Shown: positions 1 to 5,971 of the stretch, in pieces
Numbering within the stretch: the first letter of the stretch is position 1
How the letters are laid out: each line of letters starts with the position of its first letter
DNA from: a virus
Reading direction: 5' to 3' (one strand)
IMG/VR virus record: IMGVR_UViG_3300042516_003568
Span: 1-21,098 of that record
Length of the DNA: 21,098 nucleotides
Made by a program: the position numbers and the translations under genes
Notes under the pieces: generated by a model
The model's input: only the letters and a program-made list of their open reading frames with translations
What the model was told of the DNA's origin: nothing
The model's database searches: none

Positions 1-225
1 GCCTTGTGCTGTGTTGAAGTGGCGGGTTTTGTAAGAACGATATTCTTCTAGTTCTTTTTCTAGTTCAAGAATACGTTTGCGGAGTAATGAGTTCTGTTCT
101 TCTGTATTGGGTAAATCTAATTTTAATTGTGGATCAGGTATGACGCCTTCGTAACCAGGATGATACGGTGCTTCGTCTGTATATTTACTTGCATTGGCTC
201 TATCTTCCGTAGTAAAGGTGGTCAT
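1..225 (-). CDS. hypothetical protein, 3'-truncated by window edge
   Basis: An open frame starts at ATG 225 and runs without a stop to base 1, giving 75 residues of an incomplete protein. An AAGGAGA ribosome-binding site sits about 5 bases upstream of the ATG, which fixes the start. The first 40 residues are polar and Pro/Tyr-rich (MTTFTTEDRA...). From about residue 43 the sequence becomes a charged helix with regular Leu/Glu spacing (LLRKRILELEKELEEY), typical of a coiled coil. I do not recognise the family. It follows the methyltransferase gene with a 10-base gap and is probably in the same transcript. Confidence 0.75.
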   Translation of the reverse strand, partial: MTTFTTEDRANASKYTDEAPYHPGYEGVIPDPQLKLDLPNTEEQNSLLRKRILELEKELEEYRSYKTRHFNTAQG

Positions 226-235
226 TCGATTCTCC

Positions 236-814
236 TTAAAGTTTCCATATCCATTGGTAACCAGTATATATTCTCTCTTTGCCAATCAGGTCCATAAACT
301 CTTTAACATAAAGACCTTTACCAACGGTGTCAAAGTTATCATCTACACAAACCATGGTACCTTCTTTCAGACACGGCATAATAGCGGCCAGTTCAAAGAT
401 ATGGTGTAGTGAGGACGGATGTGGATTTTTCATGTCAAAGTCAAACGAATCGAGGTACAGTAAGTCAATCTTTCGATTTTGTGCTACCCATACTTTGGAT
501 TGATTGTATAGAAATTTTACTGAATCGGAACAGGTGAGATTGGCTTTCTTGGCCGTAGAGGCAGCAAAACGAACATTATCGGAATTGATATCTACTGAAT
601 AGAATTCACCACCATGGTAATCAACGAAAGTATCAAAGATAGTGGTTGACATACCATCACCTTTAAAATTGTTTTCTTTTCTGGCACAACCAGTTTCTAC
701 AATTAATGGTTCGTGGATTGCACCAACATGATTAATCATTATAGCAAATGACGGTGATCGCTTCTTTGTTTTGTTAACCAGTTGTTGTAAGTGTTCTATT
801 TTTTCGGTTGACAT
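236..814 (-). CDS. class I SAM-dependent methyltransferase-like protein
   Basis: This 192-residue protein looks like a Rossmann-fold methyltransferase. The putative SAM-binding loop is IVETGCARKEN (38-48) followed by KGDGMST. The acidic end of beta-2 is VDIN (74-77), and a later strand is LLYLDSFDFD (118-127) with VCVDDN at 155-160. The glycine-rich loop has only one early Gly, as in the Methyltransf_24-like group. A TTG lies four codons upstream, but ATG 814 directly after the groES stop (TGATATG) is the better start. The gene is last in the groES transcript. The substrate cannot be told; a small molecule, cell-surface sugar or protein are all possible. The family call is moderately sure, and activity is inference. 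Confidence 0.6.
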   Translation of the reverse strand: MSTEKIEHLQQLVNKTKKRSPSFAIMINHVGAIHEPLIVETGCARKENNFKGDGMSTTIFDTFVDYHGGEFYSVDINSDNVRFAASTAKKANLTCSDSVKFLYNQSKVWVAQNRKIDLLYLDSFDFDMKNPHPSSLHHIFELAAIMPCLKEGTMVCVDDNFDTVGKGLYVKEFMDLIGKERIYTGYQWIWKL

Positions 815-815
815 A

Positions 816-1076
816 TCAATTATCAAATATCAAAACAATCTCATCTTCTGAAACAACATAATATTCAAACTCATTGTATTTCATTTGACGTGCGGCATTC
901 CAATTGGGTAATACCATATCACCTTCTTTGACCAGTTCAACACCAGGTCCTATGGATACTACTTTACCTTTATTGGCTTCTACTGGATCGGCAGAAGGAA
1001 GAACAATACCAGAACTGGTAACTTTTTCTTTTTGAATTAACTCAAGAACTACATTATTTTTGATAGGCTTTAACAA
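816..1076 (-). CDS. GroES-like co-chaperonin, copy 1 (canonical mobile loop)
   Basis: This 86-residue protein has the chaperonin-10 pattern: an N-terminal strand LKPIKNNVVLELI, a mobile loop around residues 17-34 with the hydrophobic tripeptide in SSGIVLP, then GKVVSIGPG, KEGDMVLP and a C-terminal VSEDEIVLIF. GroES caps the GroEL cage through the IVL tripeptide; T4 gp31 replaces host GroES to fold the major capsid protein. Like gp31, this protein is too short for a GroES roof hairpin. The start is TTG at 1076, with GGAG 8-9 bases upstream inside the last codons of the preceding paralog. No in-frame ATG is positioned to replace it. Downstream it touches the methyltransferase gene. Confidence 0.87.
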   Translation of the reverse strand: MLKPIKNNVVLELIQKEKVTSSGIVLPSADPVEANKGKVVSIGPGVELVKEGDMVLPNWNAARQMKYNEFEYYVVSEDEIVLIFDN

Positions 1077-1078
1077 TT

Positions 1079-1348
1079 TTAATCTCCAAAATCATAAATC
1101 ATAGAAATGAATTCTTCATCGACAATATAATATTCTTTATCATCATGTTTAACTTTAGTTGCCTTGGACCACCAAACTAATACTGTATCGCCTTCTTTTA
1201 TATCTTTCACTTTAGACCCCATGGCCACAACTTTAGCCCAATCGTGAGATTGTTCAGAGGTTACCTGAGTAAAAATAATACCAGATTTATAAATTTTTTC
1301 TTTTTCGATTCTCTCAACAACTACATTATTCTTGATAGGTCTTAACAA
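1079..1348 (-). CDS. GroES-like co-chaperonin, copy 2 (diverged)
   Basis: This 89-residue protein is a clear paralog of its downstream neighbour. They share MLxPIKNNVVxExIxKEK at the N-terminus, SGI in the mobile loop, VKEGD/IKEGD, and a Y-V/I-V-x-E-(D)E-x-x-x-I end. The loop tripeptide is IIF rather than IVL, and two tryptophans appear at VLVWWSK, so it may contact a different chaperonin surface or client. The start is TTG at 1348 with GAAGGA about 9 bases upstream. It overlaps the end of the small membrane-protein gene by 23 bases. A perfect sigma-70 promoter lies 71 bases upstream of the start. The fold call is strong; the division of labour between copies is unknown. Confidence 0.82.
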   Translation of the reverse strand: MLRPIKNNVVVERIEKEKIYKSGIIFTQVTSEQSHDWAKVVAMGSKVKDIKEGDTVLVWWSKATKVKHDDKEYYIVDEEFISMIYDFGD

Positions 1349-1535
1349 TTACAAATTTCCTTCCATCATTACACATAGTTACCACATCTTTTGGTGTTTC
1401 ATAATTTAACTTACTACAATTATACTCGATAACAATAGGTTTGTCAAACTTTTTGTGGTAATCATCGTGCTGTACAAAGGCAAAGACCATTGTAAAGGCA
1501 ACGATAAAGAGGCAAAGTTTGAGATATTCTAACAT
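1326..1535 (-). CDS. small membrane-anchored or secreted protein
   Basis: This 69-residue protein begins with a hydrophobic stretch (residues 5-20, LKLCLFIVAFTMVFAF), followed by a polar domain with two cysteines (Cys40 and Cys55). The layout fits a signal anchor or an uncleaved signal peptide with an exported domain. No family is recognised. The ATG at 1535 lacks a clear Shine-Dalgarno. Its last 23 bases overlap the second groES, and the promoter for that gene is embedded in its codons for FDKPIVIEYN. Translation is likely, but the function is unknown. Confidence 0.6.
   Translation of the reverse strand: MLEYLKLCLFIVAFTMVFAFVQHDDYHKKFDKPIVIEYNCSKLNYETPKDVVTMCNDGRKFVIVKTYQE
1419..1447 (-). 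promoter_or_regulatory. perfect-consensus sigma-70 promoter inside a coding gene
   Basis: On the minus strand the sequence reads TTGACA (1447-1442), a 17-base spacer, then TATAAT (1424-1419). Both hexamers match the Escherichia coli consensus and the spacing is optimal. Transcription would start near 1412, leaving a leader of about 64 bases before the TTG start of the first groES paralog. It lies inside the open frame of the small membrane protein. It probably drives both groES copies and the methyltransferase early in infection from host RNA polymerase. Confidence 0.85.
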
Positions 1536-1553
1536 ACTATTATATATGTCAGA

Positions 1554-1673
1554 TTATTGTCGTTGAGCCTTTAACTGGTCAATGACCTCTTGTATTCTGT
1601 TTCGTATGTAACTGTCGTGTGGTGACCAAACCAAAAGGTGTTTTAGAAACTTTAAAAGTTCGTCAGGATGCAT
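1554..1673 (-). CDS. small hypothetical protein, 39 residues
   Basis: ATG 1673 opens a 39-residue frame (MHPDELLKFLKHLLVWSP...) ending at TAA 1554-1556. It fills the only apparent gap between the MazG-like gene and the membrane-protein gene. It overlaps the MazG-like gene by 11 bases, the usual coupling style here. The peptide is amphipathic and helical with a basic C-terminus (YIRNRIQEVIDQLKAQRQ). The Shine-Dalgarno is weak (TTTTTAAAG), so translation would rely on coupling. No family is recognised. The tight fit between neighbours supports a real gene. Confidence 0.5.
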   Translation of the reverse strand: MHPDELLKFLKHLLVWSPHDSYIRNRIQEVIDQLKAQRQ

Positions 1674-1947
1674 CTTTAAAAATACTCGACCATTTTTCTA
1701 GTTTTATTTTTTTGGCTTCCATGGCCAGCAACATATCAGTTTCATCGACCACTTTCTGATCAACCAACAAAGCAACCATACACAATAATTGACCTAGTTC
1801 CGTGGTCAGACATTCTTTGGTTGTCGGTGAATCTTCTGTTGGATAACACGATTCAAAACCGAACCGAAATATCTTAGAGGTTGCTTGGATTACTTCTGCA
1901 CATTCTTCTTGTAATATGATTAATGTTTCTCTTGTTTTATTTTGCAT
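1663..1947 (-). CDS. MazG-like NTP pyrophosphohydrolase-family protein
   Basis: This 94-residue all-helical protein resembles single-domain MazG/dUTPase-like NTP pyrophosphohydrolases. The first metal-binding helix is EECAEVIQ (Glu14, Glu15, Glu18), followed by SKIFRFG. The second helix is ELGQLLCMVALL (Glu50), and the end KKIKLEKW matches the family's Lys/Trp tail. The usual second-helix pattern is E-x-x-D; here the Asp is Gln53, so metal binding may be altered. Phage MazG proteins are thought to hydrolyse nucleotides or alarmone-like molecules. ATG 1947 is preferred because GGAAG sits just upstream; a TTG four codons earlier is possible. It overlaps its upstream neighbour's stop. Confidence 0.68.
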   Translation of the reverse strand: MQNKTRETLIILQEECAEVIQATSKIFRFGFESCYPTEDSPTTKECLTTELGQLLCMVALLVDQKVVDETDMLLAMEAKKIKLEKWSSIFKDAS

Positions 1948-2200
1948 CATCTTCCACAAACTTAATCACAGGCATATATTCCTCTACCTTTTTAAGTGCT
2001 TCCAATTTTGTGGCAGCAATTACTTTGCAAGTATATAATCCATCTTTCATACTAATTGTAAATGGCACAACACCATTAATAAACCATTCTTCTTGCACAT
2101 AACACTTGATATGCCATTCTCTGGCATCAAGGCATCGTTTAATCATTTCATCTGCAATTTTCTTAGGATTAAAATCATCTTCAGCAACCATATTAGACAT
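1937..2200 (-). CDS. hypothetical protein
   Basis: This 87-residue soluble protein has no family I recognise. An N-terminal helical stretch (KKIADEMIKRCLDAREWHI) is followed by strand-rich sequence (GVVPFTISMKDGLYTCKVIAA) and another helix (TKLEALKKVEEYM). There is no signal peptide or membrane segment. It starts at ATG 2200, inside the end of the upstream gene (8-base overlap), and overlaps the MazG-like gene downstream. It therefore belongs to the transcript running from the VWA gene through the MazG-like gene. Confidence 0.6.
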   Translation of the reverse strand: MSNMVAEDDFNPKKIADEMIKRCLDAREWHIKCYVQEEWFINGVVPFTISMKDGLYTCKVIAATKLEALKKVEEYMPVIKFVEDDAK

Positions 2201-2405
2201 CGTTCCATTTCTCCACTAAAAAACTTGGCCCCTTCTTTTCTTCGGCCAAAACATAATCTTCGGCCATATCTTCTGCTCTTTTATAATCAGCAGTAGTTTC
2301 TTTTTTAATTACCTTGTCATTGAGATAATAGACAATAGTATAATTGAAGTCTGCTCTTTCTACAATGGCTTTCTTATCACCATTCATAAATTTAGATAGT
2401 TCCAT
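2193..2405 (-). CDS. hypothetical protein
   Basis: This 70-residue acidic protein combines a short beta-rich part (ADFNYTIVYYLNDKVIKKETT) with a C-terminal helix (YKRAEDMAEDYVLAEEKKG). It has no motif I can assign. Its ATG at 2405 forms a TAATG stop-start overlap with the large VWA metallopeptidase-like gene, so the two are translationally coupled. It may be an accessory of that protein, but nothing in its sequence shows this. Confidence 0.6.
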   Translation of the reverse strand: MELSKFMNGDKKAIVERADFNYTIVYYLNDKVIKKETTADYKRAEDMAEDYVLAEEKKGPSFLVEKWNDV

Positions 2406-4510
2406 TATGCAATCATTCCTATAAATCGATTTAATACAACACGGTTAGATAACCTGTTACCGGCATATTTACTGAACGCTGATACCAGACCACGAGTAGT
2501 AGCATTTTCTTTGACATGAAATTCTACATCGTCATCAGTATCTAGGCCTTCTGAACGGAGTAAATAATACTCATCAAAGCCGGCATTCGTAACAACTTTA
2601 TATTTCTCTTTACGGAACTCGGCTTTCAATTTGTAATGGTCACTAACTCTAGGATAGAATATATGTGCCACACGGCTAAACTCACGGCCAGATAATACAT
2701 AGAAACCAATAATATTACATTGTGTTCTTGCCTTTAACATTTTAATGTAAGCAGACATCAATTCTGGACCATAGGGGTGATAAACTTTTTCTTCGTGTTT
2801 GGTAATTGGATCCCGAATCACCAACACCTTTTCTTTGCCATATGCACTATCATAATCTAAATCTGGATTATTATAACCTGATCTTTGACGGCCATCAGCA
2901 TCTGTATAATAAACACTTCTTACAGGATTGCCTTCACCATCGGTTAGAAATACCGTATTGACGATTTGCAATTTGTAATTTTTTTGAAACTCAGGTACAA
3001 TCTTCATAGCAGCAATCACCGCTTCATAGAGTGGTGTGCCACCCAATTGCATCCAGTTTGGACGACAAGCTCTAGGTTGAGCACAACGAACCAAAGCAGA
3101 ACAGGCATAAGTGAATTCTGAAGCCGACATTTTGCTCGATAACAAATTCATTAATTTAAATTTATGTAAATCTAAATCGCCATTTTTGAATTTTACAGAA
3201 TAATCATCTGTATGTTCGGATGTGAAAGCATATACTTCGTAAGGAATATTTACCTTCTTACAGAACATTACTAGATTGATTAATTGCTTGACGGTGTTTT
3301 CCATGTGGTCGGACATAGAACCAGACCAATCAAGGAACATAACAAGACCATGAGATTTACCATCAGGTAAAACTGTCATCTTCTTAAAAATATCTTCGGT
3401 AAATTTATATGCATAAACTTTGCTTAGGTTCAATTCACCAGTTTTAGCAATCGATGCACGTTTCTGTTGGTCGGCATTTTTACGCAATTCGAATTCTTTG
3501 GCCAAATAACCAACAACTTTTTTTGCATCATTACGAATTTTCATAAAAGCAACTGTATCGGTGCCGGTGATATTATATTGACCCAAATCATTTTTGTAAT
3601 CTGTCCATAATTGTTTGTATGGAACGACTGCCTGTTTCAAATCGATATCATTGATATTGCCATAGTAGTAATGTTTGTTGTTTGTTTCAAACAACTTACT
3701 TTCATTTTGACGATAGGATTTATCGGTGTGAGAATCTATTTGTTCACCAACAACATCACCACCTTCGTTGTCAAACATTTCTTTTTTTCTTTTTTCTTCA
3801 ACCTCATCCATAGATTTATCGGATTCAGAATTTGGTTTGCCAAATTTTTCAATAGTGTCATCATCATAATCATCAGAATCTTCGTAACCATCAGATTCAA
3901 AATCGCCATCTGGATCTTCTTCAAATTCTTCTGGTGCATTTGCTTTACGCTCTTCAGCTTCTTCTTTCATGTAAGCCATTACATCATAGGCGAGCGCAAT
4001 GACATCATCATACGATTCAGTATTTTCAGTACGTTGAACTAACGATTTCTCAACATCATTAAAACGAATATTTTGTGCGGCTCCGCCTTTTGTATAAAGA
4101 TTAACACGGTCAATGAAATTCATATCATTGAGATCCACACCATTGGTACCAAAGAAATCTTTTTCAATCAGTTCACGGTAACCACGAACAAAAGAGGAAC
4201 GAATACCTGGATATTTGTTTTTGATTTTTCTTTCGATACGAGAATCTTCCAGCACATTCATAATACCCATTGGTATTTTTTCTTCGTGTGCTTTCATCAT
4301 GCCATCTAGGGGAGTGTATAGTGCATGGCCTACTTCATGACCTAGAAAAAGGTCGTAGAGATAACCTGAGATGTTTTTATCAAGAATAGGAACAGTCAAT
4401 ACACGGTTCTTTACATCAAATGCAGCCGTGTTAGTATTACGCTGTTCGATAGTCAGATTTTCATTTGCCATTAGTTTGGCAAGTAACGATTTAGATTGAA
4501 TTAATTCCAT
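2405..4510 (-). CDS. CobT-like protein: HExxH metallopeptidase-like domain plus VWA domain
   Basis: This 701-residue protein has two recognisable ends. The N-terminal part carries GHEVGHALYTP (His58, Glu59, His62) and a downstream NVLEDSRIE (Glu88), the layout of a zinc metallopeptidase with a third Glu ligand. The same pattern occurs in CobT-type cobaltochelatase relatives. A very acidic linker spans about 183-245. The C-terminal von Willebrand A domain has an intact MIDAS metal site: DWSGS (394-398), Thr492 in GGTP and Asp524 in FLTDGEG. In T4-like phages such genes are often paired with a CobS/MoxR-like AAA+ ATPase, which is not in this window. The likely role is metal-dependent remodelling or protease-like activity; the target is unknown. 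GGAG and a strong promoter precede ATG 4510. Confidence 0.82.
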   Translation of the reverse strand: MELIQSKSLLAKLMANENLTIEQRNTNTAAFDVKNRVLTVPILDKNISGYLYDLFLGHEVGHALYTPLDGMMKAHEEKIPMGIMNVLEDSRIERKIKNKYPGIRSSFVRGYRELIEKDFFGTNGVDLNDMNFIDRVNLYTKGGAAQNIRFNDVEKSLVQRTENTESYDDVIALAYDVMAYMKEEAEERKANAPEEFEEDPDGDFESDGYEDSDDYDDDTIEKFGKPNSESDKSMDEVEEKRKKEMFDNEGGDVVGEQIDSHTDKSYRQNESKLFETNNKHYYYGNINDIDLKQAVVPYKQLWTDYKNDLGQYNITGTDTVAFMKIRNDAKKVVGYLAKEFELRKNADQQKRASIAKTGELNLSKVYAYKFTEDIFKKMTVLPDGKSHGLVMFLDWSGSMSDHMENTVKQLINLVMFCKKVNIPYEVYAFTSEHTDDYSVKFKNGDLDLHKFKLMNLLSSKMSASEFTYACSALVRCAQPRACRPNWMQLGGTPLYEAVIAAMKIVPEFQKNYKLQIVNTVFLTDGEGNPVRSVYYTDADGRQRSGYNNPDLDYDSAYGKEKVLVIRDPITKHEEKVYHPYGPELMSAYIKMLKARTQCNIIGFYVLSGREFSRVAHIFYPRVSDHYKLKAEFRKEKYKVVTNAGFDEYYLLRSEGLDTDDDVEFHVKENATTRGLVSAFSKYAGNRLSNRVVLNRFIGMIA

Positions 4511-4533
4511 AGATTCTCCGAGTTAATAATAGT

Positions 4534-4562
4534 ATTATCTCATAAAAATCATCTACCGTCAA
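4534..4562 (-). promoter_or_regulatory. sigma-70 promoter upstream of the CobT-like gene
   Basis: The minus strand reads TTGACG (4562-4557), a 17-base spacer, then GATAAT (4539-4534). It lies in a 76-base intergenic gap. The predicted start is near 4527, about 17 bases before ATG 4510, with GGAG in between. Each hexamer has one mismatch to consensus. It should drive the CobT-like gene and the short genes after it. Confidence 0.75.
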
Positions 4563-4586
4563 GCGGTAACTTTTATGCTGTTGTTT

Positions 4587-4793
4587 TTATACAACGCTCT
4601 GATCCGATAAGGCTTTTAGGTAGAGTTTTCCTTCTCTATATTCCATTTCAATGGCTTGTCCTTCTTTCCAATGATTGTATTTTATGATTTCTTCAGGAAG
4701 AATCAATATACCATCACCTGTGCCATCATTTGCATCGACCATTTTGGTCAAATATGTCTTATTGGTAGAATTCTTTGCGTTTTTGGTATTCAT
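4587..4793 (-). CDS. AbrB/SpoVT-like small DNA-binding protein
   Basis: This 68-residue protein has the swapped-hairpin AbrB/MazE pattern: a first strand (YLTKMVDANDG), then GDGILILPEEIIKYNHWKEGQAIEM and a final strand GKLYLKAL. The segment LPEEI...W.EG is typical of this family. AbrB-like dimers bind DNA and act as transcription regulators or antitoxins. No toxin partner is seen beside it, so a regulatory role is more likely than a toxin-antitoxin pair. The start at ATG 4793 lies inside the upstream gene, and a basic 12-residue tail precedes the domain. It is the last gene before the promoter at 4534-4562. Confidence 0.65.
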   Translation of the reverse strand: MNTKNAKNSTNKTYLTKMVDANDGTGDGILILPEEIIKYNHWKEGQAIEMEYREGKLYLKALSDQSVV

Positions 4794-4920
4794 TGTGGTC
4801 TTTTTCCATTCCCGATAAAACTGCCCACTTACGAGTTACGATATCCAAGCGCTTCCACGCAGGAATTTCATCATCATCTGCTATGGCATCAAGCCAAATA
4901 TAGTAAGATTTATCATTCAT
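4759..4920 (-). CDS. small hypothetical protein, 53 residues
   Basis: The frame is open further upstream, but ATG 4920 is chosen because AAGGA lies 9 bases before it and it overlaps the preceding stop in the local style. The product is 53 residues, acidic at first (YIWLDAIADDDEIPAWKR), then basic and helical (KRLDIVTRKWAVLSGME). It has no membrane segment and no family I recognise. It overlaps the AbrB-like gene by 35 bases. Confidence 0.55.
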   Translation of the reverse strand: MNDKSYYIWLDAIADDDEIPAWKRLDIVTRKWAVLSGMEKDHNEYQKRKEFYQ

Positions 4921-5101
4921 ACTTTTTTCCTTCGTTTTTGTCAAAAATTCTCTGCTCGATTGCTGTTGCAAGCTCTTCTGCAAGCGCCGGATTGAACTTT
5001 ACCAGAAAATGAGCAACATCATCAGCTGGTATATGACGCAAATTGTGCATAATTTCGTCAATTCCTCTATATATTTGTGTTTCTTCCCATTGTTGTAACA
5101 T
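4913..5101 (-). CDS. small hypothetical protein, 62 residues
   Basis: ATG 5101 follows a clear GAGGTGAG ribosome-binding site, so I prefer it to the ATG 13 codons upstream. The 62-residue product is helical: RGIDEIMHNLRHIPADDVAHFL, then VKFNPALAEELATAIEQRI. It looks like a small soluble helical bundle with no catalytic motif visible. The function is unknown. It follows a 55-residue gene at 5109-5276 and overlaps the next gene by 8 bases. Confidence 0.6.
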   Translation of the reverse strand: MLQQWEETQIYRGIDEIMHNLRHIPADDVAHFLVKFNPALAEELATAIEQRIFDKNEGKKYE

Positions 5102-5108
5102 ACTCACC

Positions 5109-5276
5109 TCACATTTTATAAAAAGTTTCATTAGGAACAATATTTTTGCCTTCTTTTTTCGCTTTTCCTAGCGAATGAAGCAATTTTAACTCAATTTCAA
5201 TTTCTTTTGCGGATAAATTTTGTAAATATTCTTCATAATCGTCCCAATCTTCATCACTCCAACCTTTTGGATTCAT
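5109..5276 (-). CDS. small hypothetical protein, 55 residues
   Basis: This short gene runs from ATG 5276 to TGA 5109-5111, with GGAGA about 9 bases upstream of the ATG. It encodes 55 residues: an acidic Trp-rich start (MNPKGWSDEDWDDYEEYL) and a helical middle (SAKEIEIELKLLHSLGKAKK). It fits exactly between two neighbours with gaps of 6 and 7 bases. No family is recognised. The ribosome-binding site and fit make a real gene likely. Confidence 0.6.
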   Translation of the reverse strand: MNPKGWSDEDWDDYEEYLQNLSAKEIEIELKLLHSLGKAKKEGKNIVPNETFYKM

Positions 5277-5282
5277 TTTTCA

Positions 5283-5627
5283 CTATCTCCGCATACTAGA
5301 AATTTCTTTTGCTTCTTTATCCGTGAAAACCGGCACAGCATTTGATTTGTGCATTGTAGCAATGCCTTTCATTTTGTTGCCGGTATACGAATTTGGAACG
5401 GGTTTTGTCAAAGCGATAAAACCAGTATCTACGGACGCAAAGTGGGGAGTTTCACGACCTGCAGGAATCTTGTAAGATGGAAAGTTGTTGGAAATCTTCG
5501 TGGATTTTGTTTTACTGAAATTGGTAGATAACGAATTAATAGAAGCTAACCATTCTTCGTGTTGAAGTTTTTTTGCTTTTGAAACTTTTCGTTTTTTGCA
5601 TTTTGGAATATATCCGTAAATCATCAT
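5283..5627 (-). CDS. conserved phage protein of unknown function
   Basis: ATG 5627 (a second ATG follows at 5624) has GGAG 7 bases upstream and a consensus promoter just before, so I use it rather than an earlier start. The 114-residue product is basic at the N-terminus (IPKCKKRKVSKAKK). It ends in a block I recall from many tailed-phage hypothetical proteins: YTGNKMKGIATMHKSNAVPV, then acidic/helical sequence and SSMRR. The function is unknown. The stop is TAG directly followed by an in-frame TGA. As first gene after a strong promoter it is probably made early. Confidence 0.7.
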   Translation of the reverse strand: MMIYGYIPKCKKRKVSKAKKLQHEEWLASINSLSTNFSKTKSTKISNNFPSYKIPAGRETPHFASVDTGFIALTKPVPNSYTGNKMKGIATMHKSNAVPVFTDKEAKEISSMRR

Positions 5628-5652
5628 AACAATTCTCCAGTGTAGAAGAACC

Positions 5653-5681
5653 ATTATACTACGGAAATAACAGAAAGTCAA
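5653..5681 (-). promoter_or_regulatory. sigma-70 promoter for the 5627-4587 gene run
   Basis: The minus strand reads TTGACT (5681-5676), a 17-base spacer, then a perfect TATAAT (5658-5653). It lies in the 152-base gap between the 5780-5962 and 5283-5627 genes. Transcription would start near 5646, giving a leader of about 19 bases to ATG 5627. Only one base differs from the full consensus. Confidence 0.85.
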
Positions 5682-5687
5682 TAGATG

Positions 5688-5705
5688 TGTTGTACCAAAA
5701 CAACA
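5688..5705 (-). repeat. inverted repeat just upstream of the -35 box
   Basis: A 6-base inverted repeat (TGTTGT, 6-base spacer, ACAACA) ends 7 bases upstream of the TTGACT box. It has no T-tract, so it is not a terminator. It could be an operator or contact site upstream of the promoter, or chance in AT-rich DNA. The rest of the 5682-5779 gap shows only T-rich sequence and no gene. Confidence 0.3.
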
Positions 5706-5779
5706 TTAATACCAATACCTTTTATTTGAAACGGCAGCATACTTACTTATACTGAAAAAAACAAAAAGTAGTGGTATTT

Positions 5780-5962
5780 TTAAGAATTCTTACTATGTGA
5801 AATTTCCAATTCTTCGAATTCTTCAACTTGCCAATTTTTTAATTGTTTTTTTACTTCTGGATGTTCGCCTCTACGTTTTTTATTGTGTAATACTGTTCTG
5901 GCGTAATTGTAGTCATCGTTATAATCTTTATTTTTACGAAACTTCCCTACAAACTTTGTCAC
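5780..5962 (-). CDS. small basic phage protein of unknown function
   Basis: The start is GTG 5962, with AGGAG about 7 bases upstream overlapping the previous gene's TAG stop. The 60-residue product is basic (KFVGKFRKNKDYNDDYNYA, HNKKRRGEHPEVKKQ) and ends in an acidic helix (VEEFEELEISH). Similar short proteins occur in other T4-like aquatic phages as far as I recall, without a function. It is in the same frame as the upstream nucleotidyltransferase-like gene, separated by that single TAG and three codons. Confidence 0.6.
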   Translation of the reverse strand: MTKFVGKFRKNKDYNDDYNYARTVLHNKKRRGEHPEVKKQLKNWQVEEFEELEISHSKNS

Positions 5963-5971
5963 TTCTATCTC

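Noticed and set aside
1539-1544. TATAAT just upstream of ATG 1535
   Set aside because: There is no -35 at usable spacing, and a start from it would fall inside the gene it should serve.
3611-4042. 143-residue plus-strand open frame opposite the CobT-like gene
   Set aside because: It is a Phe/Ile/Val-rich shadow of the acidic-linker codons, without a ribosome-binding site, and the minus-strand gene has clear domains.
4916-4944. TTGACA-17-TATGAA possible promoter in the 4913-5101 gene
   Set aside because: The -10 matches at only four of six bases and overlaps the ribosome-binding site and start of the next gene.
5781-5792. 12-base palindrome TAAGAATTCTTA at the end of the 5780-5962 gene as a terminator
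   Set aside because: The stem is only 4 base pairs once a loop is allowed, it is AT-only apart from one pair, and it overlaps the stop codon.
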